A stretch of 64,000 nt of DNA from Streptomyces sp. DSM 15324 (GTDB lineage Bacteria > Actinomycetota > Actinomycetes > Streptomycetales > Streptomycetaceae): positions 469,172-533,171 of the forward strand of contig NZ_KQ949028.1 in assembly GCF_001514285.1 (NCBI RefSeq), written 5' to 3'. This document shows, one piece after another, positions 27,095-37,425 of this stretch. Position 1 is the first letter of the stretch; each line of letters starts with the position of its first letter. The notes under the pieces were generated by a model that ran no database searches, was not told the origin of the DNA, and saw nothing but the letters and a program-made list of their open reading frames with translations. The position numbers and the translations under genes are program-made.

Positions 27095-28993
27095 ATGAGC
27101 ATGGACGCCGTAGCCATGACGCAGCTGTACAGCGTCATGAACTCCCAGCAGGAACGCCGCCCCTTCGACCCCGCCACGCTGCGCCGCATCGGCGCGTTCG
27201 CGCGGCCGCACCGCCGCCGTATGACGCTGTTCGTGCTGCTCGGGGTGGTGACCGCGCTGCTCGCGGTCGCCACTCCCGTACTCGCCGGCCGGGTCGTCGA
27301 CGCGATCGTGTCGCACGGCGACCCCGACCGGGTGGTGCGGCTGGCGCTGCTCATCGCGCTCATCGCGGTCCTGGAGGCGGCGCTGGGCATCCTCGGCAGG
27401 AGGCTGTCGGCGACGCTCGGGGAGGGACTCATTCTCGATCTGCGCACGACAGTGTTCGATCATGTGCAGAAAATGCCGGTCGCGTTCTTCACACGTACTC
27501 GTACGGGAGCGCTCGTCTCCCGACTCAACAACGATGTGATCGGCGCGCAGCGCGCGTTCAGCAACACCCTCTCCGGTGTGGTGTCCAACCTGGTCACCCT
27601 GGTGCTCACGCTCGCCGTCATGCTCACCCTGTCCTGGCAGGTCACCCTGCTGGCCCTGGTCCTGCTGCCGGTCTTCGTGATCCCGGCGCGCCGGATGGGC
27701 CGCCGGATGGCCGGCATGCAGCGCGAGGCCGCCGCCCTCAACGCCGCGATGGGCACCCGTATGACCGAACGGTTCTCCGCACCGGGGGCCACCCTCGTCA
27801 AACTCTTCGGGCGCCCCGAGGAGGAGTCGGCCGAGTTCGCCGCCCGCGCCGCCCGCGTCCGCGACATCGGCGTCCGCACCGCCACCGCCCAGTCGGTCTT
27901 CCTCACCTCCCTCACCCTCGTCTCCGCCCTGGCCCTCGCCCTCGTCTACGGCCTCGGCGGTCGGCTCGCCCTGAACGGCACCCTCGAACCGGGCGCCGTG
28001 GTCGCCCTGGCCCTCCTGCTGACCCGGCTGTACGCGCCGCTCACGGCGCTCGCCGGGGCGCGCGTGGAGGTGATGAGCGCCCTGGTCAGCTTCGAGCGGG
28101 TCTTCGAGGTGCTCGACCTGAAGCCGCTCATCGAGGAGAAGCCCGACGCCCGCGCGGTCCCCGAGGGCCCGGTGTCCGTCGAGTTCGACGACGTCCGCTT
28201 CGGCTACCCGTCGGCCGACAAGGTCTCCCTCGCCTCCCTGGAGGAGGTCGCCACCCTCGACACCCGCGGCGGCGAGGAGGTCCTGCACGGCGTGACCTTC
28301 CGCGCCGAACCCGGCCAGACCGTCGCGCTCGTCGGCTCCTCCGGCGCCGGGAAGTCGACCATCGCCCAGCTCCTGCCGCGCCTGTACGACATCGACGGCG
28401 GTGCCGTCCGCATCGGCGGGGTCGACGTCCGCGACCTGAGCGCCGGCTCGCTGCGGGCCACCCTCGGCATGGTCACCCAGGACGGCCACCTCTTCCACGA
28501 CACGGTCCGCGCCAACCTGCTCCTCGCCCGGCCCGAGGCCACGGAGGACGAGCTGTGGGACGCGCTGCTGCGCGCCCGCCTCGACGGCCTCGTCCGCTCC
28601 CTGCCCGACGGCCTCGACACCGTCGTCGGCGAACGCGGCTACCGGCTCTCCGGCGGCGAACGCCAGCGCATGACCATCGCCCGGCTGCTCCTCGCCCGCC
28701 AGCAGGTCGTCGTCCTCGACGAGGCCACCGCCCACCTCGACAACACCTCGGAGGCGGCCGTCCAGGAGGCCCTCACCGAGGCGCTGGCCGGCCGCACCGC
28801 CGTCGTCATCGCCCATCGCCTGTCCACCGTGCGCGCCGCCGACCTCATCCTCGTCGTGGAGGCCGGACGGATCGTGGAACGCGGCACCCACGAGGCCCTC
28901 CTCGCGGCGGACGGACGCTACGCGGAGCTGTACCGCACCCAGTTCGAGGAGCCGGTGCCCGGGCAGGAACCCGAGCCGGAGCCGGTCGCCTAG
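27095..28993 (+). CDS. ABC transporter, fused permease and ATPase (multidrug/lipid exporter type)
   Basis: A 632-residue half-transporter: residues about 45-330 form six membrane helices, residues 360-610 the ATPase. Walker A GSSGAGKST, signature LSGGERQRM and Walker B VVLDEAT are intact, with an H-loop in IAHRLST. It would work as a homodimer or with a partner to export a hydrophobic compound. The ATG sits directly after a MerR-type promoter, with no ribosome site needed for leaderless translation. Its C-terminal stop overlaps that of the next, convergent gene by four bases. Confidence 0.93.
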   Translation: MSMDAVAMTQLYSVMNSQQERRPFDPATLRRIGAFARPHRRRMTLFVLLGVVTALLAVATPVLAGRVVDAIVSHGDPDRVVRLALLIALIAVLEAALGILGRRLSATLGEGLILDLRTTVFDHVQKMPVAFFTRTRTGALVSRLNNDVIGAQRAFSNTLSGVVSNLVTLVLTLAVMLTLSWQVTLLALVLLPVFVIPARRMGRRMAGMQREAAALNAAMGTRMTERFSAPGATLVKLFGRPEEESAEFAARAARVRDIGVRTATAQSVFLTSLTLVSALALALVYGLGGRLALNGTLEPGAVVALALLLTRLYAPLTALAGARVEVMSALVSFERVFEVLDLKPLIEEKPDARAVPEGPVSVEFDDVRFGYPSADKVSLASLEEVATLDTRGGEEVLHGVTFRAEPGQTVALVGSSGAGKSTIAQLLPRLYDIDGGAVRIGGVDVRDLSAGSLRATLGMVTQDGHLFHDTVRANLLLARPEATEDELWDALLRARLDGLVRSLPDGLDTVVGERGYRLSGGERQRMTIARLLLARQQVVVLDEATAHLDNTSEAAVQEALTEALAGRTAVVIAHRLSTVRAADLILVVEAGRIVERGTHEALLAADGRYAELYRTQFEEPVPGQEPEPEPVA

Positions 28994-29724
28994 ACGGGTT
29001 CTCCCCGCAGGGCCGCGACCGCGGCCAGGAACAGATGGAGGTTGACGATGTCCTTGACGGCGTGGTGGGACCAGCGGACGGAGTCGCCGGACCGCGTGAC
29101 GAAGACCAGGCCTCCCGCGACCCGGACCTCCCGGACCTCCGCCCAGGGGAGCCGGCCCTTCTTCGGGGCGGACAGCCCCTCGCGGGAGAGGTCGAGCACC
29201 CCGAAGGAGACCGTCCCGCCGTCCTGGAGCGTCTTCAGCACCGCCGGGCCCTGGGCCGCGAGGACGGCCTCCTGCAGGAAGGGGCCCCAGACGTCGGGGC
29301 CCTCGTAGAACTCGGTGATCCGTACGGACCCCTGGCCCGGCGCGCTCGCCGTGTAGACGTACCGGGTCGGGGCGGGGCGGCCGTTGAAGACGAGCTGGGT
29401 GATGTCCTGCTGAAGCCGCAGGGAGTCCCAGCGCAGGACGACCGCACCCCTGCCGACCGGCGGGTCCACCACGAGACCCTGCTCGAACAGATGCAGCCGT
29501 TTGCGGGACTGCCGCGGGCTGAAGCCGGCGTGGTGGCGGGCCTGCCACCAGTAGTACAGGACGCCCGGGACGAGGAAGAGCAGCGAGAGGTAGAAGGTGT
29601 TGAAGAGGTGGGCGGCGAACATCCACCTGCTCATCCGCTTCGGCGCGAACACGGCCCGCAGCGCGCCCAGCCCGTGGCGGGCGGCCAGTGCGGAGACCTC
29701 GGGAGAGGGGACGGGTGTGGTCAT
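28990..29724 (-). CDS. Membrane-anchored protein of unknown function (DUF6585-like)
   Basis: A 244-residue protein. The N-terminal 25 residues are hydrophilic, then one or two hydrophobic segments (FAAHLFNTFYLSLLFLVPGVLYYWW, about 36-60), then a long cytoplasmic-looking beta-rich domain (HLFEQGLVVDPPVGRGAVVLRWDSL, PWAEVREVRVAGGLVFV) resembling a PH-like fold. I do not recognise a firm family; the pattern resembles DUF6585. Start at MTTPVPS with AGGTGTCC upstream; the earlier in-frame ATG is less likely. Divergent from the LuxR-type regulator. Confidence 0.7.
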   Translation of the reverse strand: MTTPVPSPEVSALAARHGLGALRAVFAPKRMSRWMFAAHLFNTFYLSLLFLVPGVLYYWWQARHHAGFSPRQSRKRLHLFEQGLVVDPPVGRGAVVLRWDSLRLQQDITQLVFNGRPAPTRYVYTASAPGQGSVRITEFYEGPDVWGPFLQEAVLAAQGPAVLKTLQDGGTVSFGVLDLSREGLSAPKKGRLPWAEVREVRVAGGLVFVTRSGDSVRWSHHAVKDIVNLHLFLAAVAALRGEPV

Positions 29725-29858
29725 GAGGACACCTTTCGAGCCGTCCCCGGGCGGCGGCAACCGTGGTGTTACGTAGATCGCCTACCTATGTTCCCCGCCC
29801 GCGCTGTCGGTGGCGTACGGCAGGATGATCGGCAGGACGGGGCGCAGGGGGCGCGGAC

Positions 29859-32744
29859 ATGACGACGGAACGGATGCCGCTGGTCGGCCGGGACGCCGAA
29901 CTGGCGCTGCTCGACGGGCTGCTGACCGACCTCGTCGCGGACGCGGCGGGCCGCCCGGCGGTGCTGGACATCACCGGCGAGGCCGGCATCGGCAAGAGCC
30001 GCCTCACCCACGAGCTGTGCCGGCGCGCGGCGGGCGCCGGAGCCACGGTGCTGCGCGGCCGCGCCACGGAGTACGAACGGCACATCCCCTTCCAGCCGTT
30101 CACCGACGCCTTCGCCGACCTCGACCCCGCCGTACCCGCGTCCTTCCCCGCCGCCGAGGTCGCGCCGGTGCTCACCGGCGCCGCCCGCCGCGCCGACCGC
30201 TTCGGCCTGCACCGCGCCACCGCCGCCCTGCTCGCCCACGCCGCCACCGCACCGCTGGTCATGGTGCTCGACGACCTGCACTGGGCCGACCCCGCCTCCC
30301 TGGAACTCCTCGACCATCTCGTACGGCACCCCCCGCGCGCCCGGGTCCTGCTCGCCGTCGCCCGCCGGGAACGCCAGAGCCCCGCCCCGCTCACCGCGAC
30401 ACTCCAGCGCGGCACCGACAGCCAGGCGGTGCGCCGCACCGTCCTCGGGCCGCTGGACGAGCAGGCGTGCCTGGAGCGGCTCACCCCCGGCCTGGACCGC
30501 GAGGAGGCCGTCCGGCTCTTCGCCGCGAGCGAGGGCAACCCCCTCTACCTGCTGGCCCTGCTCCAGGCGCACCGCGAGGGCGCCCCCGTCAGCCGGCTGT
30601 CCAGCACCGGACTCGGCGCGCTGCTGCTGGACGAACTGACCCCGCTCGGCGCCGGACAGCGCCGACTGGTCGAGGTGGTGGCCGCCCTCGGCGATCACGC
30701 CACCCCCGCCCTGCTCGCCCCGGTCACCGGCCGCGCCCCGGCCGACCTGGCCGCCGACCTCGCCGAGCTGACCCGCCGCGACCTGCTGCGCCCCGGCCCG
30801 CACGGACGGCTGACCCTGCGCCACCCGGTGCTGCGCAGTCTCGTCCACGACGGCACGGACCCCTGGCTGCGCACCGAGACCCATCGGCTCGCCGCCGCCG
30901 CACTGGCCCGCGCCGGAGCCCCGCCCGCCGAGCGGGCCCACCACGCAGAACGCTCCCTGTCCGGCTGGGACCCCGAGACGGCGGACGTACTGATCCGGGC
31001 CGCCGAACAGGCCGCGCACACCGCGCCCGCGAGCTGTGCGCACTGGCTCGGCGTGGTGCTGCGGCACCTGCCGCACACCCCGGACCGAGCGGTGCGCCGC
31101 CGTGATCTGATGCTGCGCCGGGCCCGCGCCCTCGGCGCCTGTGGCGAACTCCGCGCCAGCCGCGACCTGCTGCACCAGGTGATCGCCATGCCGGACCCGG
31201 CCGGCGGGGCACCCGGTGACGGTCTCGCGGAGGGCACCGTCGAGGAGGCCGGCGGATCGCGCGCGTCCGCCGTCGTACTGTGCGCCGTGATGGAACGCCA
31301 TCTGGGGCGCTACTCGGAGGCGGTGGCCCTGCTCCGCCGCGAACTGCACCGCACCGACCCGGCGCCCTCACCCGCCGACCAGGTCGCGCTCGGCCTGGAG
31401 CTGGGCTCCTCCGCCCCGCACGACACGTCGTACCCCACCGTGCGCGCCGACATGGCCCGCACCCTCGCGGTGGCCCGCTCCCTCGGCGACGAGGTGGGCG
31501 TCGCCGGCGCGCTGGCCGTCGCCGCGCTGGGGGAGGCCTACGAGGGCGAGACGGCCGACGCCGACCGGTACGCCCGTCAGGCGGCGGCCCTGGTGGACTC
31601 GCTGCCGGACGACGACCTCACCGGTCTGTGCGAGCAACTCGCCCGGCTGGGCTGGGCCGAGGCGTTCCTGGAGCGCTTCGCCGACGCCGAGCGGCACGCC
31701 GACCGGGGGCTGGCCATCGCCCGCCGCACCGGCCAGCTCGCCCTGCTGCCCCATCTGCTGCTGTGCAAGGCGCATGTGCACGTCCAGATCTGCCGTCCGG
31801 TGTCGGCGGTGGAACTGGCCGAGGAGGCCGAGGACATCGCCCGCGGCATCGGCAGCGACGAACTCCTCGCCTTCGTCCTCGGCACCAAGGCGCACGCGAT
31901 GGTCGCCGCCTGCCCGCCCGGCGACCCGCGGCCCGTGGCGGTGGCCGAGGAGGCGGTCGGCGCGGCCGGACTGGGCGTCAACTGGTGGGCCTCCATCGCC
32001 CGTTGCATGCTCGGCTATGCGGCGCTCACCGCCGGCGACCCGGCCCGCGCCCGCGAGGCGGTGCTGCACGCGGGCGGCCCGGATCTGGGCCGGCTCCAGC
32101 CCTCGATGCGCCCGCTGTTCCTGGAGATCCTGGTGACCGCCTCCCTCGCGCTCGGCGAGGTGGACGCGGCCAAGGACTGGGCGCGGCGGGCCCACGAGGA
32201 GGCCGAGCGGCTGGGCCTGCCCGTGCAGCGGGCCGCGGCCCTGCGCAGCGGCGCCCACATCCCCCTCGGCCTCGGCGACTCCCGGGCCGCGGCGGAGCTG
32301 TTCGTGGCGGCGGCCGAGGAGAGCGCCCGCAGCGGTGCGCTGTTCTGGGAGGCCTTCTCCCTGCTCCTGGGCGCCCCGCTGCTGGCGGCGGACCCGGACG
32401 GGCCCCGACAGGGGCGGGCCGCCTGGCAGCGGGGGCGCAGAGTGGCCGCCGCCGGGGGATCCGCGATGCTGACCACACTCGCCGACGCGGTCGGCCCCAC
32501 CGTGGCCGAGGCCGCCGACGGCCCGGAGCGCCGGCTCGCCGAACTGACCGCCCGCGAACGGGAGATCGCCGGACTGGTCGCCGAGGGACTGACCAGCCCC
32601 ACGATCGCCGCCCGCCTGTGTCTGAGCCGGCGCACGGTCGAGACCCATGTCTCGCGGATCTACCGCAAGACGGGTGTCTCCTCGCGCGCCGCCCTCGCCG
32701 TGCTGATCGCGGCGCGCCCGCCGGGGACCGCGTTCAGCGGTTGA
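29859..32744 (+). CDS. Large LuxR-family (LAL) regulator with AAA ATPase domain
   Basis: A 961-residue LAL regulator of normal length. Walker A GEAGIGKS (40-47), Walker B MVLDDLHWAD near residue 140, a long TPR-like middle, and a C-terminal LuxR helix-turn-helix (LTAREREIAGLVAEGLTSP..., last 55 residues). ATP and an unknown effector are expected to switch it. It is transcribed toward, and ends nine bases before, the convergent kinase-receptor gene; divergent from the unknown membrane protein. Target genes cannot be inferred. Confidence 0.9.
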   Translation: MTTERMPLVGRDAELALLDGLLTDLVADAAGRPAVLDITGEAGIGKSRLTHELCRRAAGAGATVLRGRATEYERHIPFQPFTDAFADLDPAVPASFPAAEVAPVLTGAARRADRFGLHRATAALLAHAATAPLVMVLDDLHWADPASLELLDHLVRHPPRARVLLAVARRERQSPAPLTATLQRGTDSQAVRRTVLGPLDEQACLERLTPGLDREEAVRLFAASEGNPLYLLALLQAHREGAPVSRLSSTGLGALLLDELTPLGAGQRRLVEVVAALGDHATPALLAPVTGRAPADLAADLAELTRRDLLRPGPHGRLTLRHPVLRSLVHDGTDPWLRTETHRLAAAALARAGAPPAERAHHAERSLSGWDPETADVLIRAAEQAAHTAPASCAHWLGVVLRHLPHTPDRAVRRRDLMLRRARALGACGELRASRDLLHQVIAMPDPAGGAPGDGLAEGTVEEAGGSRASAVVLCAVMERHLGRYSEAVALLRRELHRTDPAPSPADQVALGLELGSSAPHDTSYPTVRADMARTLAVARSLGDEVGVAGALAVAALGEAYEGETADADRYARQAAALVDSLPDDDLTGLCEQLARLGWAEAFLERFADAERHADRGLAIARRTGQLALLPHLLLCKAHVHVQICRPVSAVELAEEAEDIARGIGSDELLAFVLGTKAHAMVAACPPGDPRPVAVAEEAVGAAGLGVNWWASIARCMLGYAALTAGDPARAREAVLHAGGPDLGRLQPSMRPLFLEILVTASLALGEVDAAKDWARRAHEEAERLGLPVQRAAALRSGAHIPLGLGDSRAAAELFVAAAEESARSGALFWEAFSLLLGAPLLAADPDGPRQGRAAWQRGRRVAAAGGSAMLTTLADAVGPTVAEAADGPERRLAELTAREREIAGLVAEGLTSPTIAARLCLSRRTVETHVSRIYRKTGVSSRAALAVLIAARPPGTAFSG

Positions 32745-32753
32745 ATCCCATGC

Positions 32754-35105
32754 TCAGGGCGCGGCCGTGGAGGTGGAGGCGCCGGTGGCGTCCGCGTACT
32801 GCCCGAGAAAGCGGAAGGCGCCCCCGGACGCCCGGAAGAGATACATCGCGTCCCGGCTGTAGCGCGTGCTGGACGCCGTGTAGTGCAGCCGCTTGGTGAT
32901 CCCCCGGTAGTCGGTCTCCCGCAACCGGCCCACGACGGCGCCCCGTTCGGCTCGGTCCGGACCCAGCGCGGTCAGGGCGCCGGCCACGAACAGGGTCGCG
33001 TCGTAGGCCTCGGCGGCATACGGCGGCGGGGCGGTGCCGAAGCGCGCGCGATAGGCGGTGACGAACGGCTTCGCGGCCGTCACCTGGGCCGGGTCCAGGT
33101 AGGAGGTCGCGAACACCCAGCCGGCGGCGGCGTCGCCCGCCGCGCGGAGGAAGCGGGTGTCGCAGGCGCGTTCGGTGGCCAGCCGGGCACCGGCGAAGCC
33201 GGCCGAGCGCAGCGCACGGGCCAGCCGCGCGGCCCGCGCGTACCCCCCGCCGAACACCACCGCGTCGGCCCCGGCACCCGTCACCGCCTCGGCCAGGGCC
33301 CGGAACGCGCCGTCCGTGGCGGCGTCGGCGGCCAGGGTGCGCCGGATCACCGTGTGCCCCGCGCGCAGGGACTCGGCGAGCTCCGAGCACAGGTGCCAGC
33401 TGAAGTCCCCCTCGGCCGCGTCGTCGATCAGCACCGTCCGGCGGGCGTCGGCGGTGTGCACCAGGTACGCCAGCAGGGGCGTCACGAGCGTCGCGTCGTT
33501 CGGGCGGGTGGCGGCGTACACCCGGTAGGTGAAGGCGGAGACGTCGTCGAGGCCGACCGACACGGACACCATCGGCAGCAGGGCCTTCTGGTACAGGGCG
33601 AGGGTGGCCTGGGTGCAGGCGTCGGTGCTCGGCCCGAGCACCGCGCGGACCCGGGCGTCGGTCGCCAGCCGCCGGGCGATCTCCTGCGCCCGGCTCGGCT
33701 CGCCCCGGTCGTCGTGCACCTGGAGCGCCAGGTCGAAGGTGCGCCCCGTCCGGGAGTTGAGCCGGTCGACGGCGAGCCGGACCCCGTTCTCCTGGGCCCG
33801 GCCCGTGGTCCGGCCGCCGCCGCTGAGATCGGCGTGGACGGCGAGCGTCAGGTGGGGAAGCGCGGTGGAGCCACCCTGGTCCGCGGTCCCGCCGTGGCGT
33901 CCGGCGGTCCACCAGGCCGCCGTGCCGGCCGCGGCCAGCACCCCCGCGGCCGACCCCAGCACCAGGAACCGCCGTCGCGTCGGGCTCCCGCCCGATCCGG
34001 CCGCCGTCGTCCCGCCGCCTCCCTCACCCCCTGCCGTCGCCTCACCGTCGTCGCCTGCGGTGACCGGCACCTCGGTGGCGGAGACGTCGGGCAGCGCGAG
34101 CACGGCGGCCGATCGCCGGGCGATCAGCCGGGTCAGCCCCTCCGGCAGCCAGACCTCACCGCGTGGCCCGTCCCCGTGTGCGTCGGCCGAGGGCCAGGGT
34201 CCCGCCCCTCGCTCGCCGCCCCGGCCCCACGGACCCTCCCCGTGCTCTGCGCCCCCGCCCCGAGGATCACCCCCGCGCGCGCCGCCCCCGTCCCAGGGGC
34301 CGGCGTCTTCCCACGCCCGACGGATCTCGGCCACCCCGGGCCGGGCGCCGGCCTGCTTCTCCAGGCAGGCGCGCAGGAGCGGCAGCAGGGGTTCCGGTAC
34401 GCCGTTCAGATCGGGTTCGTCGTGGACCGTGCGCATCAGGGACTCGGCCGCGGATCCCGGACCGAAGGGACGCTCGCCCGTCGCGGCGTACGCCAGCAGG
34501 CAGCCGAGCGAGAACACGTCACTGGCCGGCCCGATCTCCCGGCCCCGCCCCTGGGCCTGCTCGGGGGAGAGGAACCCGGGCGAGCCGACCACCATGCCGC
34601 TCGCGGTGAGCGCGGTGTCCTCCGGCATCCGGGCGATCCCGAAGTCGATCATGCGGGGCCCGTCGACCGCGAGCAGCACGTTGCCCGGCTTGACGTCCCG
34701 GTGCACCAGCCCCGCCCCGTGCACCGCTTCCAGCGCCTCGGCGAGCCGGGCCCCGAGAACCCGGACGGTCGCCTGCGGCAGCGGACCGCACTCCTCGACC
34801 GCCTCGGCCAGCGACGGGCCCGGGACGAACGCCGTGGCCAGCCAGGGCGAGGCCGCGTCCGGGTCCGCGTCGAGCAGGGGCACCACCCAGGGGTTGACGA
34901 CCCGGCCCGCCGTCTCCACCTCCCGGCGGAACCGGGCCCGGAACCCGGGGTCGTCGGCGTGCCCGGCGCGGATCACCTTCAGCGCCGCGAGCGAACCGTT
35001 CGTGGAGCGGGCCAGGTACACCACGCCCATGCCGCCCGCGCCCAGTCGGCGCAGCAGCCGGTAGCCCCCGATCCCGGCCGGATCGGCGCCGCGCAACGGC
35101 TCCAT
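32754..35105 (-). CDS. Ser/Thr kinase fused to a periplasmic substrate-binding domain (copy 1)
   Basis: A 783-residue receptor kinase. The Hanks-type kinase (1-265) has GAGGMG loop (22-27), Lys43, catalytic HRD with Asp137, and DFG at 154-156. A low-complexity linker is followed by a membrane anchor (about 378-398), then an extracellular domain of the LivJ/Peripla_BP_6 type (HLTLAVHADLSGGGRTTGRAQ onward). So it reads an external ligand, probably an amino acid or amide, and phosphorylates cytoplasmic targets. Start at MEPLRG, with GGGGG seven bases upstream. It is the paralogue of the next upstream gene. Confidence 0.9.
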   Translation of the reverse strand: MEPLRGADPAGIGGYRLLRRLGAGGMGVVYLARSTNGSLAALKVIRAGHADDPGFRARFRREVETAGRVVNPWVVPLLDADPDAASPWLATAFVPGPSLAEAVEECGPLPQATVRVLGARLAEALEAVHGAGLVHRDVKPGNVLLAVDGPRMIDFGIARMPEDTALTASGMVVGSPGFLSPEQAQGRGREIGPASDVFSLGCLLAYAATGERPFGPGSAAESLMRTVHDEPDLNGVPEPLLPLLRACLEKQAGARPGVAEIRRAWEDAGPWDGGGARGGDPRGGGAEHGEGPWGRGGERGAGPWPSADAHGDGPRGEVWLPEGLTRLIARRSAAVLALPDVSATEVPVTAGDDGEATAGGEGGGGTTAAGSGGSPTRRRFLVLGSAAGVLAAAGTAAWWTAGRHGGTADQGGSTALPHLTLAVHADLSGGGRTTGRAQENGVRLAVDRLNSRTGRTFDLALQVHDDRGEPSRAQEIARRLATDARVRAVLGPSTDACTQATLALYQKALLPMVSVSVGLDDVSAFTYRVYAATRPNDATLVTPLLAYLVHTADARRTVLIDDAAEGDFSWHLCSELAESLRAGHTVIRRTLAADAATDGAFRALAEAVTGAGADAVVFGGGYARAARLARALRSAGFAGARLATERACDTRFLRAAGDAAAGWVFATSYLDPAQVTAAKPFVTAYRARFGTAPPPYAAEAYDATLFVAGALTALGPDRAERGAVVGRLRETDYRGITKRLHYTASSTRYSRDAMYLFRASGGAFRFLGQYADATGASTSTAAP

Positions 35106-35115
35106 CCACACCCCC

Positions 35116-37425
35116 TCAGGCGGTGACCTGGTACGGCGCCCAGCCCTGGTAGGCGAACCGGCCGCCGGTCACCTTCCACAGGTAGACACCGCTGCCGTCG
35201 ACGACGAGCGCCCCGGTCTTCCTGTCGAACGCCAGATTCCGGCTGATCCCCTTGTACGAGGCCGAACGCAGCGCCGTCGTCAGCCGGGCCCGGGTGCGGT
35301 CCCCGACCGCCAGCGAGCCCAGCGTCCTGAGCACGAGCTGCGCCACGTCGTACGTCTCGACGGAGTACCGCTCGGGCTCCGCGCCGTAACGCTTGCGGTG
35401 GGCGGCGGCGAACGCCTTGGCCTCGGGCGCCGTCGCCGCGTCCATCACCGGGGCGAGGATCGCCCAGCCCTCGGCCGCGTCCCCGGCGGCGGACAGGAAC
35501 CGGGCGTCCAGCAGCCCCTGCGCGCCGGCCCGGGCGCCCGGGAACTCACGGCGGGTCAGTTCCCGCGCCAGCAGGGCGGCCCGGTCGTGGTAGCCGGCGA
35601 ACACCACCGAGTCGGCGCCCTTGTCGAGCAGCGCGTCCAGGGTCGGCGCGAAGTCGGTCCGCAGCGCGCTCACCACCTTCGGCACGGCCGGCTGCCGGGC
35701 GTCGCGCAGGATCCGGCTGAGCGTGCTGCTGATCTCCCAGCCGTAGGTGTCCGCCGCCCGGTCGTCCACGATCCCGATCCTGCGGGACTTGGCGGTGCCC
35801 CGCAGATACGCGCTGAGGTAGAACGGCAGGATCGTGTCGGTGACCCGGGCGTGCAGGAAGGACCGGCTGCCCGTCACGTCCAGCACGGTGGCGCCGGGCG
35901 ACACCGCGATCAGCGGCAGCGACGCGGCGTCGTACGTCGCCAGCGAGGCCAGCGCGGTGGTGTCCGTGGTGGGACCGACCACGGCGAGGACGGTACGGTC
36001 CGCGACGAGCCGCTTGGCCACCTCGGCCGCCCGCGCCGGATCACCGCCGTCGTCGACCGTCTTCACGGCGAGCGCGAACCGCGCGTCGCGCCGGGCGTTG
36101 AACTCGTCGACCGCGACCCGCAGCCCCCGCTCCTGGGCCCGCCCGACCGCCTTCTGGTCACCGCTCAGATCGGCGTGCAGCCCGATGGTGTACACGGGCC
36201 GGCTGTCGTCCGGCGCCGCGCCGGACCCCTTGCCCCCGCCGTCGCCGAAGGGCGTCCCCCACACGGCCAGCGCGCCCCCGCCCGCCGCGACCAGCGCCGC
36301 CGCGCCCCCGGCCAGCAGCAGGAAGCGGCGCCGGCCGGTGCCGCGTTCCTCGGGAGCGGCCGGGGACGGCACGGTCGCGTCCGAGGTGTCGATCTCGGTG
36401 TCGTCGACGCCGGGCAGCGCGAGTCCCGCCGCCGACCGTTCCGCGATGAGCCGGACCAGCGGCTCCGGCAGCCACGCCTCGTCCCCGGCGACCGCGTCCT
36501 CGGGTGTCCTCCCCTCCGGCACCGGCGCGGACCGGGCGGACCCGTCCGCGTCCTCGGGGCGCACCGCCCGCAGCGCCTCACGCGGGTCGGGCGGCGCGGC
36601 GGGCGCGGAGGGCGCGGTAGGCGCGGCGGCCGGCAGGGACCGGGCCAGCGCCTCGGCCGTGGGCCGCCGCTGCGGGTCCTTCTCCAGACAGCCGCCCACC
36701 ACCCCGGCGATCTCCTCCGGGACCCCGTCCAGATCGGGCGCGTCGTGCGCCGTGCGGTACAGCAGCGCGTCCAGCGCGCCGGTGCCGAACGGAGGGCGGC
36801 CGGTCGCCGCGTAGGCCAGCACGCAGCCGAGCGAGAACACGTCACCCGCCGGCCCCGACTCGCGCGCGCCCCGCGCCTGTTCGGGGGAGAGGAACCCGGG
36901 CGTGCCGACCACGACCCCGGTCGAGGTGAGCGAGGTGTCCCGGGGATCCCGGGCCACCCCGAAGTCGATCAGCCGCGGCCCGTCCAGCGCCAGCAGCACA
37001 TTGCCCGGCTTGACGTCCCGGTGCACCAGCCCCGCGGCGTGCAGTTCCCGCAGCGCCTCGGCGAGCCGCGCCCCCAGCACCCGCAGCGTCCCCGCGGGCA
37101 GCGGCCCGTGCGCGGCGACGGCCTCGGCGAGCGAGGGCCCCGGCACGAACACGGTCGCCAGCCAGGGCTGTTCCGCCTCCGGGTCGGCGTCCACCAGGGG
37201 CGCCACCCACGGGCTGGTCATCCGGCGCGCGGTGTCCGCCTCGCGCCGGAACCGCTCCCGGAAGCCGGGGTCCTCGGCGTACTCGGCCTGGATCACCTTC
37301 AGCGCGACCAGGGTGCCCCCGGCCGAACGGGCCAGGTACACCACCCCCATGCCGCCCGCGCCGAGCCGCCCGAGCAGCCGGTGGCCCGCCAGCCGCGACG
37401 GGTCGGAGGTACGCAGCGGCTCCAT
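35116..37425 (-). CDS. Ser/Thr kinase fused to a periplasmic substrate-binding domain (copy 2)
   Basis: A 769-residue paralogue of copy 1 with identical motif positions (Lys43, Asp137, DFG 154-156) and the same order: kinase, linker, membrane segment (about 364-388), Peripla_BP_6 domain. The kinase halves are similar, while the receptor halves differ more, as expected if the pair arose by duplication and now bind different ligands. The ATG overlaps the TGA of the lipoprotein gene by one base, so lipoprotein, copy 2 and copy 1 are probably one operon. Confidence 0.9.
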   Translation of the reverse strand: MEPLRTSDPSRLAGHRLLGRLGAGGMGVVYLARSAGGTLVALKVIQAEYAEDPGFRERFRREADTARRMTSPWVAPLVDADPEAEQPWLATVFVPGPSLAEAVAAHGPLPAGTLRVLGARLAEALRELHAAGLVHRDVKPGNVLLALDGPRLIDFGVARDPRDTSLTSTGVVVGTPGFLSPEQARGARESGPAGDVFSLGCVLAYAATGRPPFGTGALDALLYRTAHDAPDLDGVPEEIAGVVGGCLEKDPQRRPTAEALARSLPAAAPTAPSAPAAPPDPREALRAVRPEDADGSARSAPVPEGRTPEDAVAGDEAWLPEPLVRLIAERSAAGLALPGVDDTEIDTSDATVPSPAAPEERGTGRRRFLLLAGGAAALVAAGGGALAVWGTPFGDGGGKGSGAAPDDSRPVYTIGLHADLSGDQKAVGRAQERGLRVAVDEFNARRDARFALAVKTVDDGGDPARAAEVAKRLVADRTVLAVVGPTTDTTALASLATYDAASLPLIAVSPGATVLDVTGSRSFLHARVTDTILPFYLSAYLRGTAKSRRIGIVDDRAADTYGWEISSTLSRILRDARQPAVPKVVSALRTDFAPTLDALLDKGADSVVFAGYHDRAALLARELTRREFPGARAGAQGLLDARFLSAAGDAAEGWAILAPVMDAATAPEAKAFAAAHRKRYGAEPERYSVETYDVAQLVLRTLGSLAVGDRTRARLTTALRSASYKGISRNLAFDRKTGALVVDGSGVYLWKVTGGRFAYQGWAPYQVTA

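Noticed and set aside
25994..29626. 1210-residue minus-strand open frame
   Set aside because: Its first part is antisense of the ABC exporter and the unknown membrane protein; only the C-terminal 343 residues are a real gene.
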